From Lophium mytilinum (taxonomy: Eukaryota; Ascomycota; Dothideomycetes; Mytilinidiales; Mytilinidiaceae): 64,000 bases of DNA. Below are positions 32,276 through 44,429 of this stretch, in pieces. The notes under the pieces are model-generated. The model saw nothing but the letters and a program-made list of their open reading frames with translations. It was not told where the DNA came from and did no database searches. Position 1 is the first letter of the stretch. Every line of letters starts with the position of its first letter. The stretch is taken from positions 641,334 through 705,333 of the forward strand of contig MU004185.1 in assembly GCA_010093605.1 (NCBI GenBank), given 5' to 3'. The position numbers and the translations under genes were made by a program.

Positions 32276-34385
32276 CTACCAATTCCATATTAACCAGAGA
32301 TACCAGACAAATACAATGCTTCCCACCCTGACGATGCTCCATTTTAACTCCGCGGTGAAAAGTGAAAATCCCTTCAGCTTCTTAGGTCTCCGTCTCGCAC
32401 TAGTATTTACACTGGGCTCTGGTGACTCTTCTGTTTGCGGGAAATAACCCGCATGCTGAACCAAGGGGTATGTATACTTCGAGTCTGTAGCAGGAAGGCC
32501 GTAACCACTTGCGGGACTCGCGCTGCGAGTTCGTGCATTCGAGGTTCGAATGGACAATTTTCTTTGATTTGCCGAAGCAGAGGACTTAGACGAAGAACCG
32601 TCGGAAGAGCCCGATTGGCGAGAGTAGATCTCAGCCTTCTCCGTTTCCGCCGAAGATGTGTATTCTGAGGTTGGAAGGACGGGGCCGTCGACGTGAATTA
32701 GGTTCGACGAAACCCGTCCAGCTACAACAAGCATAGCCCGGACAGCTAGGAGGAACACTGTGAGCCCGAAGAGGTTGGCGTAACGGATGAACAAGCTGAG
32801 CTGGTCAGGCAAAAGACATAGATGGCTCTGTACGGTAGGAGCTCCAGCATCGAACCCGTCGTCCTTGCTGGTAGCTATGTTGTTGCCGTGGCTGTCAATG
32901 GGATTCCACAAACTCAGCATAACAACGCCCGGCTTTCGAACACCCATCGCCCAGGATATAGACTTGACGGTAATTTCTCGGATGCCACCACCAGCGGACG
33001 AATATCCACGATGCACAACCTCACAGTAGTCGTGGTCATCCCCTGAAAACGCATACCCGATATTCTCAATCTTCTCAGTGATGGTCTTGGTGAGTTCTTT
33101 GGCCACGACATTTTGGTACTGGTAGCCTCCCCGTACTGCAATCGCGTTTCGCTCGTCTATTTCCAAAGTCTCCTTTTGTCCCTTGGGTGGTGGTGAAGGC
33201 GGCCAATGTTCCCTCATTGGCCCGCAGGGAGTTCCCTTATCACGATAAAGTGGAACATGGCTAAGTAGTATCGTTGGAAAATCGGAAAGGGCGTCCTCGA
33301 AACGCGGTAATTCAGCCTTTGCAAGTTCCTCCGTGCCGAATATTGTGTGTTTGAAAGGTAAGTTTGGCTGAAGGCCTTGTTGGGTTCGAAGCTCCCGTAA
33401 CATCGCTCGTCTCTTGTTAGCTTTCGCGTTATCCAAAAAGTCCATGGTAGGCCTCCATAAGTCTTCCACTGAATGCGGGTCCTCCTGTCCTAGGGCGCTG
33501 AACGAGACAGTGTCCACAGACACGAATGTATGATTCCCAATGATGTCAATCCGGTTGCCATCTCCGAAATACGCATTGAATCTCTTGCGCACTGACATCT
33601 GAATGCCTTTCCCAAAGCCCAAGTCATGGTTACCGGGCAAGCTGCTGATGATTTTGCGCCCTGGTTGGCCAGGCCTTGGTGTCATCCCTCCATCGCCCCA
33701 ATGGTCAAAGAATATACGACCAAATCGATTGTATTCCCGAAGCCAAAAGCTGTCGCCGTATTTCCTCCATTGCGCTTCTGGACTGACCGTTGATCGGGTA
33801 GACCACTCGCGTCCACCATCAAAGAGATCTCCCAGAAAGAATACGGTGTCAGGGTATAGGTCCATTTGTATACGGGAGAATGTTCGACGAATATACGCAT
33901 CCGTGAACTTAACGGTAAGTGCCGACAATGGCCAGGGTCGTCCGGGGTAGGTATGCGGATCTACTAACTGAGGGTCCGCTACGAAAACGAGTCTATGCGG
34001 CGATGCATCCTGGGGCTTCACGTACAGTCAGTGTCTTGATATATAGAGGGCGGAGTGGATCTGGCAGTAGCAAGCTAAGGAGAACACGAACCCATTTCTC
34101 CCAATTGTCCCATTGGCAGTTGGCGATGCTGCTTGTAAAGACTGATCGTTCCCCCCAGTAGAGAACCACGAACCAGACGAGTGCTATCCCCTTTACTAGC
34201 GTCAAGACACTACGGATAGTCCAACGCCCAGTTCTCCATTGTTGGTACTTTTCTGAAAGCCATGGTATGATGTACTGAATAGCGAATGCGTGGAGCTGGT
34301 GTAGAATGCGTGCGGCGAAGCTCGGAGGTGGAGGATACTGGTTTTGTGCGCCTACAGGGAAGCCATAGTCGTCGTAGGCTGTCAT
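32276..34385 (-). CDS. CDC1: Cdc1-type ER metallophosphoesterase
   Basis: Exons 34385-34092 and 34015-32276; 677 aa. The 76-nt intron has a weak donor (GTTCGT); the acceptor TGAAG at 34017-34016 gives WPQDASPHRLVF, and CCCCAG six nt downstream is an alternative that removes two residues. An N-terminal TM (SVLTLVKGIALVWFVVLYWG) is followed by the luminal phosphoesterase: FVADPQLVDPHTYPGRPWPL, FFLGDLFDGGREW, SLPGNHDLGFG, LLSHVPLYR and GDDHDYCEVVH, which together supply the metal ligands. A second TM (near residue 455) and a hydrophobic C-terminal end (VGSIVFVWYLWLIW) follow. Cdc1 is a Mn2+-dependent enzyme that removes ethanolamine phosphate from GPI anchors (PGAP5-related). Fungal Ted1 is the nearest alternative, but the PHTYPGRPWPL block fits Cdc1. 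Confidence 0.9.
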
Positions 34386-35159
34386 GATACTGGCGGGAGG
34401 AGGTGGAGAAGCTGCCACAGCATCTTTTGCAAGCTGTTCGCAATTATTGTCGCATGTGATGGGGATGGAGGCGTGGAGGCGTAGGTGAACTTCTTGTGAT
34501 CGCCGAGAACCCTGTTAAGGGGACCTGTTATTCGGTTACGTTGCCGCTTACGTGGGCGTTTTACTTCGACGTCTATCAATTCACGATCACATGAACGCGG
34601 CTCTGATTTTCAGGGGAGCAAATCATTCGAATCCAGAGACTGCTTGCTGGCAGACAGCTTCACCTAAAATTATTGTCTAACCAGTGTCACCATAAAATAA
34701 ACCTCGTAAATTAGAGTCGCCTGAGTCAGATTTGGATGATTGAAGGCTTTCCATTAAATCAGAAGTCTAAGCCGACTTCATGGAATATAGAGAATCACCT
34801 TCGAGCTGTTTCATAGCCCTGGATTTGTAGATAGAGGTGCTTAAAAATTGCTATCATCTTTGATGCGCCTACCTCCTCATCCACACGTATTAGAGAAACA
34901 TGTAGATTGCACGGGGACACTCATATACTCTTCGATATGTGTAATAGGGGCTACTAGCTTGATCAGGTCAAACCAATCCCATAATCACCATTTTCTGACC
35001 CTTTAAGACCATTTAAGATGAGTAGCTAGCCCTAGTATGCACGATGTTCTACCTGGGCAGTCGCACGAAGAGCTCAATGTGCCCCTTACGCCATATCTTC
35101 AAGCATTCCATTCGCCGGAGTAGACGCTCACGAGCTTACCTCCTCGGTAAGAAACGTGA
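34386..35159. other. intergenic region, AT-rich
   Basis: About 770 bp between the Cdc1 start and the UBA3 stop. It is AT-rich from 34660 to 35040, unlike its neighbours, and has no gene. A plus ORF at 35044-35304 is the antisense shadow of the last UBA3 exon. Confidence 0.6.
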
Positions 35160-36818
35160 TCATTTCTTGAAGACGAGTTTGAACTTGAAAGCAATCTGGA
35201 ATGCCGGGTCTTGTATAGCAACTTCTTCACCGTCTGATACTAGCTCGCTGAGAGTCTTGGATAGATTGGGTCTTGTCTGCTCTTCAAGCGCTGGAGGTGA
35301 TTGATAGTACAGAGACTTCGCCTCTGTTCGAATGGTGGGCTTCTTGAGTTGTCTATTTTGTCGTCAGCAACTGAAAGGCCTATTGACTCGGGTCAACTCA
35401 CGCTTCCGGCCTCTCTGCTAAACTATCGATGAACTCCTGGAGCGTAGATTTCGAGTCTACTTCAAGATTCTTGGCGAGATTGCCACAAACAGGGCAATCT
35501 GGCTTCTTCATGTGCTGGAAGGTGTAAGTGTAGACGCTCTCGTCCCCGGTATACATCATGTAGTTGTCGGTCTCGGGAATACCCAAGAAAGGGTTGCTGT
35601 TAGTAGCCAGTTTGAATGCCTCGTTGCAGCAACTCGCAGCAACAATAGCGTTCGTGGATGCTATGGCCGGTATGATGTTCTTCACGACTCCCTGGGTCAT
35701 AGAGTACGTGACTCCAGAGATGTTGAACTCTTGGGCTCGCTTCAAGGCCTTTTGGAAGAGCCAGGTAATATGTTCTGGATCATCTGTGTCGAGGGTGATG
35801 TCTAGAATAGCATGAGCACAACAAAGAAGCAATGATTTGAATTTCTCTTACCCTTGCGCTCTTCTTCCCAGGCAATGATGTGAGCCCATTCAATGCAATG
35901 CTGAGGCTGTCGGGGAATAGTTGCTAGCGTGCAAAGGGGCACCGCTGCTCGTGGTGCATGCATATCAAGTTGGCATTCTATGCAAGATGTCATCGTAGGG
36001 AATACAACCCTTGCCTGGCCCTTGAAGCCTATAGAGTGTTAGAACTCTAGACGAAATAATTGTTGAGTGTCGTTAAATTACCCTCCGTTCCACCGTCAAT
36101 CAGAGGCTTCAAGCTGTCCGGGTCCTCTTCGTTGAACAACCCAACGAGGGTGGCATTGATCCAACGACGGGCTTCAATGCTATCGAGTCCACACACGACC
36201 ATTGCGAACTGCATGTAATAGTCATCGTCCTTGTCCTGGATTTTGCCGCAGTATGGCGTGATCTTGACGCCCTTTACCCGCTTCTCAACGAAACGCGCAG
36301 CGACATCAGCTTTGTATTTGCCTACATCGGCGTGACGAAAGAGAAACTGTCGATTCAGATTCGAAACGTCGATGGTATCTGGAACCGAGATCAGCCTTGA
36401 ACTGAGCCGCTGGGCATCAAATCGTACCCATATCAATCACGTGAATGTCTTTGAAACCAGAGAGAGCAAGGTTCTTCAGAATCTCGCATCCTAAACCGCC
36501 TGCGCCGCTGCACGAGGTTAGCTTGGAAGGGACCTCAATTAGTCGGTTTTGACGCACATGACCCTAAGAACGTTAGCAGAAATTTACCGTCAGGGCAAAT
36601 TTGCGTCCATACAATATCTTTGCTCTTGACAAGCCTTCAATGACTGCTTCACCAGGCTCCCAGTCTGGATCTGTGAAGGGTCCCGGCCGGCTCAGAATCT
36701 TGTCGAGATACTTCCTGCGGACTGGAATCAGCAGCTGAAAACAAGCCAATAGGATCCTTATTTACCATCTTAGTCTCTGGGGGTCAGCCCCATTCATGTG
36801 GGCGGGGTCTGCTGCCAT
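35160..36818 (-). CDS. UBA3: NEDD8-activating enzyme E1 catalytic subunit UBA3, eight exons incl. 6-nt microexon
   Basis: Exons on the minus strand: 36818-36766, 36714-36613, 36563-36558, 36507-36428, 36378-36082, 36028-35852, 35801-35402 and 35352-35160; 435 aa. Exon 3 is only six nt (GGTCAT). With it the protein reads [18 protein letters not shown], the invariant nucleotide-binding strand and loop of ThiF/E1 enzymes; without it, two residues are lost. Later landmarks are [33 protein letters not shown], zinc Cys pairs SCIEC (195/198) and CPVCG, the catalytic Cys212 in [10 protein letters not shown], and the C-terminal E2-binding ubiquitin fold ending [12 protein letters not shown]3 with its ULA1/APPBP1 partner forms the Rub1/NEDD8 thioester and passes it to Ubc12 for cullin modification. 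It diverges from TEL2 across 267 bp. Confidence 0.93.
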
Positions 36819-37085
36819 GCTGTAGTAGTGGTAACAGGACGACGGCTTGCGTGAAGTTGAAGTGATCAAGGACAGGCACCCATTTATACGGGTCGATGTC
36901 GCCTAGTGAAGGAGGCCCGTGCGTAAGGCGTAGCGCCACCTTATTAAGCTTGCACCTTTCAGTATTCAGCTATCATTTGTCCCCCCAGCAGAAGAAACTC
37001 ATCACAGATGAGGATCACAGAACGTACCTGACCTCTCTTCATCCGTAACGGCCTGTCAACCCGTCCGACTCATAGAAAATGAGAG
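36819..37085. promoter_or_regulatory. bidirectional promoter between UBA3 and TEL2
   Basis: Only 267 bp separate the two start codons, so both promoters must lie or overlap here. No single box stands out; a CCAAT-like core is not evident. Shared regulation is possible but not shown. Confidence 0.6.
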
Positions 37086-40000
37086 ATGGACGACTCTCTC
37101 AAGGCTGTACGCACTACCTCCACGATAAAAGACGCGCTGTTTGTCCCAGGGTCAAGCAAACAACAACAACAGAAAGGCAGTTTCGCTTTAATCGAGACTC
37201 CGGAGGGCATTTTAGAAGCCCTTAAGGCTCAGCCAGACTACGAAACGGTCCGAAAAGCCTTGAGCTACTTGTCTTCTACTGTTCACAGCAAAAAGTCTTT
37301 TTCAATTCTATCACCAGGGCCTTTATCTGCTCAAATAATCCACATCATAGTTAGCGTCACTATCCTAGATTACTGGCGGCACTTCAACGATAGCGCGAAA
37401 GATTCTCTTTGCCGCAATCAGATCGTTCGATGCCTCCAAAGTGCGAGCGGGATTGGCGCAGTCATTGCCCGACTCAAACTTCTCATCGCCGACGCTAAGC
37501 AAAGCAAACCTGCCGAGAGGATCAAAACTTCATCTCAACATATCGAGGACCTTCTAGATGTTCTCTCTCGCATGCTAGGGGGTGATGAGATATCTTGGCA
37601 AATTTGGGCTGATATCAGTCTACTTGCGCCCAGCACTGTTCGGAAAACCCTTATTTGGAAAGAGTTCGTGTCACAGACAGCGTCTGGCAAGATACTAGCC
37701 ATTGCGGCTGAAGCAGAAGACACGTCGGAATATTCAAGGACAGGTCGAAAGGATGCGTGGCTTGCCCAAGGAAGCGAATATGCGACTTGGCTGGGTCGCA
37801 ACATCGTGAGAATGATTACCAGCATGAACGCTTCCAATGAGAACGAAGCAGCAGGAATATCTACTCTCTTCGGTAAAGCGTTGACGCTTGGGCATACAGG
37901 CAAGTGTACTGTCGTTACCTACATCAGTACCATCTAACAATTCTAGATCGCTTGATCAGTCCTCTGCTCTCAGAGCTGTCCAATCCCGTCTCCAGTTCCA
38001 AATTTCAGGATATACTCCAGAGTCTTGCACCTTATCAGCAACGCCAATTCATGAACTCGACTATACTTTGCCTCTCTAAAGATTATCTAAACCCTCTCCC
38101 TAATACACAGGACGAGGCCGCATTGAAGCCATCTCGCATTGTTTCAGAAGTTGCCGGCCTAATCCACAACTTGATCAAGGGCAATGATCTTCTAGCTGAC
38201 TACCTAGTCTCCTTGCTGACAGGCGCTGTTAGCGGAGCTGTTGATATGCATCTAGCGGTCCGCAGAAGCGTGATAGCTGCTCTTTCCTCTGAAACTGGTA
38301 CGCTCAGGTCAGCGTAAAATTAGATAGTATACTTATTACTTTCTAGGTAGACTTCAATCTGTCATGGAGCGAAGTCTCGCTTCGTTTGGCGACCAGATGT
38401 ACATTAGGCATACCCCAATATTACACCAAGAAGGTAAGTGGACTCGTAACCATCCCACGATCCCAGCCTTACAAGATCTAGCGCTTGCCCAGACTCTCTT
38501 ACTCGCATGCGGACACGTGCATAGATCTCAGCCGAATTCATTAGCTGCCTTGTCGAATTCCAGTATCCATCGGAATGGGATGTCGAACCGAATTGGGGCG
38601 TCTTCGCCTAGAGCTCGCTTCTTAGGAATCATAGTCGGTACTGTGATATCTGAAATCGTAGATGCGCCAGAAAAGAGGATGAAATTCGAGCTTGACAACA
38701 TCGAAGCAGTAGATCTCAAGTGGCATAAACAGCTTACCCACGTCCAAGACCCACTAGGCAATCCCAGCGACCTGATCTCTCCAGAGAAAAAGCGGTTAGA
38801 AACCCAGAACAAACCAAAACAGAGATCAAAGAAAACTCAACAGCAATCAGAAGCTACAGCTCCTAAGGTAAGTTCTAAGCGAACGGCCCTTGACTCTGGT
38901 CAGACCGTTGGCCCAAGAATCGTCGAGATATTGGACTCGTCGGAAGACGATGATCTTATTCCCTATGGAAAGCCAGATTCGGATCCAGAGGATGAGGACG
39001 ATGACCCCACAATGGTCCAAAGAAACAAGCCTACCGCCCCTGTGTACATCCGCGATCTTATAGCTGGCCTGAAAGAAAACGAGGACTACGATCGGCATCA
39101 ATTAGCACTTTCTACTGCTGCTAGCTTAATTCGCAAGAAGGCAAACTTCGGCAAAGAAGTGACCGACCACATCGAACAACTAGCCAGTACTCTTGTGGGA
39201 CTGAATGATCCATTTGAATTGGAGAATTTCTCAGAGATGCGGCAGCAGGCTCTAATAGCTACGTTGCTCGCTCAACCAGCACAAATGGGTCAATGGTTTG
39301 CACGTTCTTTCTTCTCTGGAGACTATTCCCTCACTCAACGAATTGCCATGCTCACCACCATGGGGCTCGGTGCACGAGAACTAGCAGGACTCGAGAACAA
39401 CTCCACAGAATTCACCACCCATACGCCCTCCTTCCCCTCCAAAACCCTCCCTCCAAGACTCCACAAGCTTTACGCCGCCGAGGCAATACCGGTAGCCGCA
39501 CTATCCAACAAAATGGAACATCTCATGTTATCGCCCATGGCAGCCTCAGCCGCCGACAGTCTTACCGGCCCCAACGCCCTGAAAGTCCGAACATTCTCTT
39601 CTCGTATGGCTGTCGAAGCAAAGCGCAAGAAGCCTATTCCGAACGCTCTTGCCGCTATCGTTGCGCAGAACTTCTTCTTCCCGCTCACTGGCCGTTGGTG
39701 GACGCATATGCAGGCGTCTGACCCAGACAATCTCTACACCTCGCCACATCTTCTCCCACCCTTTCTACAGACCCTCGCCATCTTACTCAATGCGAGCGGT
39801 CCAAATACGCTAAGCCTACCGCAAATGACTTCAGAACTGTGGGACCTGCTTTTGAGTGTGAGAGGCGCGGCCATGCAGGATCCGCTGATATTAGCGGCGC
39901 TGTTGTTTGCCCTGCTCACGCTACTCGAGACGAATGAAGATAAGCAGCGGTTGGCGCGAGAGCAGGCGAAGGAGCTGCTGGAGACGCAGGAGTGGGTGAG

Positions 40001-40139
40001 GGGGGTGTTTGAGAGACTGGGGGCGGGTGCGGAAGAGGATGAGAAGGTAAGGATGCTGGCGGCGGGCGTTATGGTTAGGTGCCATGAAGTTGTGGAGAAG
40101 TACCAGCGGAGCATGGCGGGGGATATGATGGATTATTAG
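37086..40139 (+). CDS. TEL2: TEL2/TELO2 telomere-length and PIKK-stability factor
   Basis: Exons 37086-37899, 37947-38297, 38347-38433 and 38482-40139; 969 aa. Intron 1 uses a GC donor (ACAG|GCAAGT..TTCTAG), the phase-correct choice. Intron 3 (48 nt) is stop-free and lies in HQE|ALAQTLLLACG, where Tel2 homologues have no insert. The N-terminal half is alpha-solenoid. The conserved Tel2 C-terminal domain runs over MERSLASFGDQMYIRHTPIL and DLIAGLKENEDYDRHQLALS. An acidic Ser patch (EILDSSEDDDLIPYGKPDSD) is the kind of CK2-site cluster that recruits the R2TP chaperone via Pih1. Tel2 with Tti1/Tti2 stabilises TOR, ATM and ATR kinases. The start is the first ATG after the 267-bp divergent promoter. 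Confidence 0.92.
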
Positions 40140-40817
40140 ATGGTGCCCGGACATGAGTCTATGCACTAGCTCTTGAAGCCTTCTTCGGACTCCTCATTAT
40201 GTGCAGGTCTGCCCTAAGTAACGGAGGCATAGGTTGATTAGAGCTATATAGATGGCTCCATGTTGCGTTATCTAGACTTTCATACCCCATCTTAGTTTCT
40301 GGTAATGCGCTGAAGCCCCTCAAACAGTAGCACGCAAGAAAGTGCTAAGGCAACGAGCTGGGAGGACCTGGAAGCGGAAGGCCCAAAAGCTGATAGAATG
40401 GGGGATTAGGTCCTTGCGTCTTGAATTATATCCTAGCTCCCACTCTTACTTCTCAACGTGAGGTCTGAATCACAATCTTGCTCCAATAACATGCCGAAAT
40501 CAGGTCGAAATCGCACGGACTGGCTCCCGTTTAATCTCAACAGTGTGAGAATTACCCTATGTCCAAGGTCCGGTTTGAAGGGTCATGCATTTGACATCGC
40601 AGGACTCGGTGAAATCAAGCGGCTAGCGAGCAATAGCAAAGAACGCGCAAGCAGAAAGGGCCAGCATCGATTCAACCCTGGCATGCCGTTGTTTATTACC
40701 ACCCGGCGGACCACCAATCCCTAAAATATCCAAGAAACTGCTTACGCCGGCTGCCCTGATGAAGATATATTGCCCCCGAGTTCTCTCTTTCATGACTTCG
40801 TAAACTCCACTTCGCCC
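40140..40817. other. intergenic region between convergent genes
   Basis: About 680 bp between TEL2 and WSS1 3' ends. It contains copy B of the 48-bp dispersed repeat (40485-40532). An 88-codon ORF overlapping it (40458-40724) has no recognisable domain. Confidence 0.6.
40485..40532 (+). repeat. 48-bp dispersed repeat, copy B
   Basis: Matches copy A (9581-9628, inverted) at 39/48 and copy C (48970-49017) at 36/48 by hand alignment. The shared block is CGCACGGACTGGCTCCCGTT. Outside the 48 bp I cannot align the three flanks reliably. Confidence 0.8.
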
Positions 40818-42351
40818 TCATGACTCCGCCTTCATAGTCCCGCACAACGAGCACGTCCACCACTGATTCTCCATAAACGTTCCGCAGTTCAAACAATTCC
40901 AGCCGAGCCGCCCCTTCGCCGGCTCAAAAGGAGTAGCACCAGGACCCCGCATGCTAGCAGCTGGCGGAGCTTTCGGCAGTGGGGGACGCTGCGCGGGTCC
41001 GTATCGCTTGCTCCTGGGTATCGGCTGAGGCGGCTGCTCCAGCCCACAAATTTCGCAACTAAGGAAGTCGAGGGGGTTTAGTAGTGTGCATTGCGGACAT
41101 GCCCACTTGTCCGGGTCGCTGGATGGGACAGGCTCGAGGGGTTGCTCGAAGGCGGGAATGCTGGGGAGGGCTTTCGAGCGGCGTCGTTGTTCATCGTCTT
41201 CGGAGATGAGGCGAGAGGGGGGTCGGCTGGCGCGATTGGCTGAGGAGGTTGTTGAAGAGGATGGTGTTCGAAAGGGGCCAGGGTTCTCCGTGAGGAGTCG
41301 TGATACTGGACGGCTATTGCGGTTGGGTGGCTTTGGGTGGTCTAGAATTAAGCCCTTCTCTTTATTCCAGCTCAAACCTGGTGACTGAGGTTGCGAGTTG
41401 TCGTCGAATGAAAGGCCGTTTTCGCGGTCCCATGCTAGGCCACCGGCTCCGCTTGGTGCATAGAGTTCGTCTAGCCTCGTCATCTCTTCTTCCTCCATAA
41501 GCTCCCGTAGAGCTTGTGCAATAGCACGATCGTTTGCATCATCTTCTTCCGCCTTTGTCCGGAAGCCAATCTTTGATGCATCTGTTGACAGTTTGCCTGC
41601 CTCTTTGCTACCAGAGGCACAGCCTTCAGTGATTGAGTTTCGCCGAGCTGCGGCGTCTGCAATGACCCTCCGCATATCAACGCCAGGGGTAACAGGTGAG
41701 CCGCCGAGCTTCCTCCCAGATCCAGCAGTGATTGCGCTGATCGAGCGTCGCTTTTCGGCGGCAGCGCGGGCTTGTCGCCGCATTTCGGTCAAGGGGACAC
41801 GCTTCCCGCCCAATTTCTTGCCTTGCCCTAAGAAGCCCTCGCCGGTGTAGCCCTTGGCGAGCAGCGACTGATGCTCCTCGCGAAGCTCATTCCAGCAGTT
41901 TTGGAAGTTCTGATCATGCGGACCCCATATGATATGTGAAAGCCTATAAATATTAGTAGTCAGCACGTGTTAGTATATCGGGGTCTTACTCGTGTAGGAG
42001 TGTATCTATGACTTGCTCCAGTGGGAGGAACTGTCGGGAATCATAGTGGTAGCGGAGCCGAATCAGGATTCTCTCAGTCTTATTGACGTTAAGTCCTAGA
42101 AAATGATTAGACTGACAGTTGATGTAATTAAAGACATGGATCTTACCCAACAGGTTTTCTTGGTCTGGTAGAAACTCAGCCAGTGTTCCTACTTTCCAAC
42201 CGCGCTTCCTCATCATAGGCTTAGCTGCCGAGGCAGCCTTGCGAAGCATGACCAGAGCCTCTTGCTCACGCGGGAGATGCTTCATATGCTCGTAAGCATC
42301 GAAGTGGGAGTCGATCTCCCGCATATTTGCAGATCCGCCTGTGCGGCTCAT
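40818..42351 (-). CDS. WSS1: WSS1-like WLM metalloprotease (DNA-protein crosslink repair)
   Basis: Exons 42351-42147, 42095-41990 and 41943-40818, introns of 51 and 46 nt; 478 aa. The WLM domain spans about residues 10-200. Its zinc-protease motif crosses the second splice: HELSHIIWGPHD (residues 103-114), with His103, Glu104 and His107 and the third ligand near His113. The C-terminus has two RanBP2/NZF-type zinc ribbons: WACPQCTLLNPLDFLSCEIC and WNCLNCGTFMENQWWTCSLC. Between them and the protease lies a disordered Pro/Ser/Arg stretch. Wss1 cleaves DNA-trapped proteins with Cdc48 and SUMO (SPRTN-like). It faces TEL2 tail to tail. Confidence 0.92.
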
Positions 42352-42933
42352 GGTGTTTCACAGGCTTGTTAAGAAAGTGGGTATGAAGTCGCTTGCACGG
42401 CGGTCGATCTTAGCACCAGCCTCTTAGTTGATGTTGATGGGCTGCAGCTGGGTCTTGACAAGAAAGATAGATGAGAGCGAATATTTTAGCGGAAAAAACA
42501 CTCGAGGGCGCGATATCATGGAAAGACATAGAAGAGGATTATGGAAGAGGTTACGTCCGCGAAGGCAAACTCGGCCACGTAAGCTGCATTCACAAGGCTG
42601 ATGAGAAAGCTGGGTATTGAGAGAGAAATGGTTTGCTGCAAACTTAGAGCCACAGTACTCGAGAGCGCTTTGCTACTTGTTGGATTCGACCCTATGCAGG
42701 TATCCGTGGTGGGAGGCTCCCATATGTAGTCGCTGACGGCGAGGCTGAGTCGAGGAGCATTGCCACCACCAATGAACGCGGACAGCTCCATATCGGTCAC
42801 GTGCTCGGCGATAACACGACACTCCCGCCATGATGATCATCTTGAACCGTCATCTCCAACGTCTCCTCTTTTGTTCCACGTAGCCATCTAGCTCCGCACT
42901 TATTGATCATTTGCTCTCTCAAAGTCGACAGCC
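42352..42933. other. divergent intergenic region
   Basis: About 580 bp between WSS1 (-) and the DUF1776 gene (+). A 91-codon ATG-started minus ORF (42791-42516) has a hydrophobic C-terminal half but no recognisable family, so it is not called. Confidence 0.55.
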
Positions 42934-44429
42934 ATGACGGCCGACGACCAGCACTTCCTTGATAGCGTGAGCACACCCCCGCGTATCCCCAAAGACGCTT
43001 TGATTAACATCTCTAGATTTTCTACGGTGCCGAGAAGATTGGCAATGGCGTCGCCGACTATACAAACCAACACATTGCCTGGGTAGCAGGCAGCATAAGA
43101 AAGCAACTCGAAGATGCGGACTGGCTTCCACAGGCCGTCCGACCACCCCCGCCCCCACCACGCGCCCTCTCCAGATTACCACCCGGATACCTCGAGCGTG
43201 TGCAGGACTGGGTGTCACAGAACCGAGCGGTGACCGCAGCGCTTGTTGCATTCATTGGAACTGGGTCCTTCTTGCTTTATAGGAAGAAGAAGACATACAG
43301 CCGGAAACGGAGGGCGAGGAGGGCCAGCAACGGCGCAAGGCGGGAAGTCGTCGGTATGAAGTCTGCTTATATTGCGCATTATGATGGAGGCTGACAGACG
43401 CAGTGATTGCCGGACCACCGAGCTCACCTATCACCAAGTCGATATCGCTAGATCTAGAACGGCGAGGATTTATTGTGTATGTGGTCGTGAATAGTGTCGA
43501 GGAGGAGCAGACAGTGCAAAGCGAGGCGCGGGTAGATATCAGGCCGCTTAATCTTGATATCGTTGATGTAGGTACACTACTGGCTCCTCTGACTACGAAG
43601 CTAATCCACAGTGTAGACGTTAAGCGCGCAGGAAGCAATCGAGCGATTTAACAATCTGCTACTGAGTCCACATGTCGCCTTCTCAGGAGCCTCCCCGCAC
43701 AACCTTCATTTCAACGGTCTTATCCTCGTCCCAGACCTCATATACCCCTCAGGTCCGATCGAGACAGTGTCCCCGGAGCTCTGGTCAGATGCGCTTAATG
43801 CGAAGGTGCTGAGCACGATTGCAACTACACAAGCGTTCCTACCTACTATCTGCGAGTTTAAAGCGCGAGTGCTTGTCCTCACGCCGAGTATCGTCTCGTC
43901 GTTGAGACCACCCTTCCACGGGGTTGAGAGCGCCGTGGTGGGGGCGCTTGAGGGGTTCACAACGTCCCTTAGGGGAGAACTAGGCACTTTAGGGATCGAT
44001 GTATGCCAGTTCAAGCTGGGCACATTCGACTACGGAAGCGTGGGCGGCAAGCAACATCTGCAGTCCATCGGCGGACCCAAGACTTACACCTGGCCGGCAT
44101 CGGCGAGGGCACATTACGCGCACAACTATGTGACGCAAAGCCGGATTGCGGGGAGCAAAGGGCTGTTCAATGAGCATGGCAGCGCGGCATCAGGAAGTGC
44201 GCTGCGGGAGCTGCACAATGCCATTTTCGACGCGTTGACGCAGAAGCATCCTCGGAAGGTGTGGAGGGTCGGACGAGGCAGCGTGGCGTACGACGTGGTG
44301 GGCAAGTGGGTTCCGGCAGGGCTGGTGGGATGGATGCTGGGGATACGGCGCGTATCACTGGACGAGGTCGCCGAGCTGCAATTGGAGGACAGCACGCAGT
44401 CGTGGGAGAAGGTCGAGTCGGTTGTGTGA
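42934..44429 (+). CDS. DUF1776 family protein (SDR-like fold)
   Basis: Exons 42934-42966, 43017-43353, 43404-43567 and 43617-44429, introns of 49-50 nt; 448 aa. The first exon is only 33 nt. One TM segment (residues 82-99, AVTAALVAFIGTGSFLLY) follows a Pro-rich stretch (VRPPPPPPRAL). The C-terminal part resembles a short-chain dehydrogenase: VVVIAGPPSSPITKSISLDL replaces the canonical TGxxxGIG nucleotide loop, and a downstream block has HGVESAVVGALEGFTTSLRG. This is the fungal DUF1776 family (a degenerate Rossmann fold with an N-terminal anchor). The classic YxxxK pair is not evident, so enzyme activity is doubtful. The acceptor at 43616 (GTGTAG) was chosen over CCACAG because only it stays open. 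Confidence 0.86.

Noticed and set aside
35044-35304. 86-codon plus ORF after Cdc1.
   Set aside because: It is the antisense shadow of the last UBA3 exon.
42516-42791. 91-codon minus ORF with a hydrophobic half between WSS1 and the DUF1776 gene.
   Set aside because: No family recognised and it occupies the only promoter space for two divergent genes; kept as a weak candidate only.
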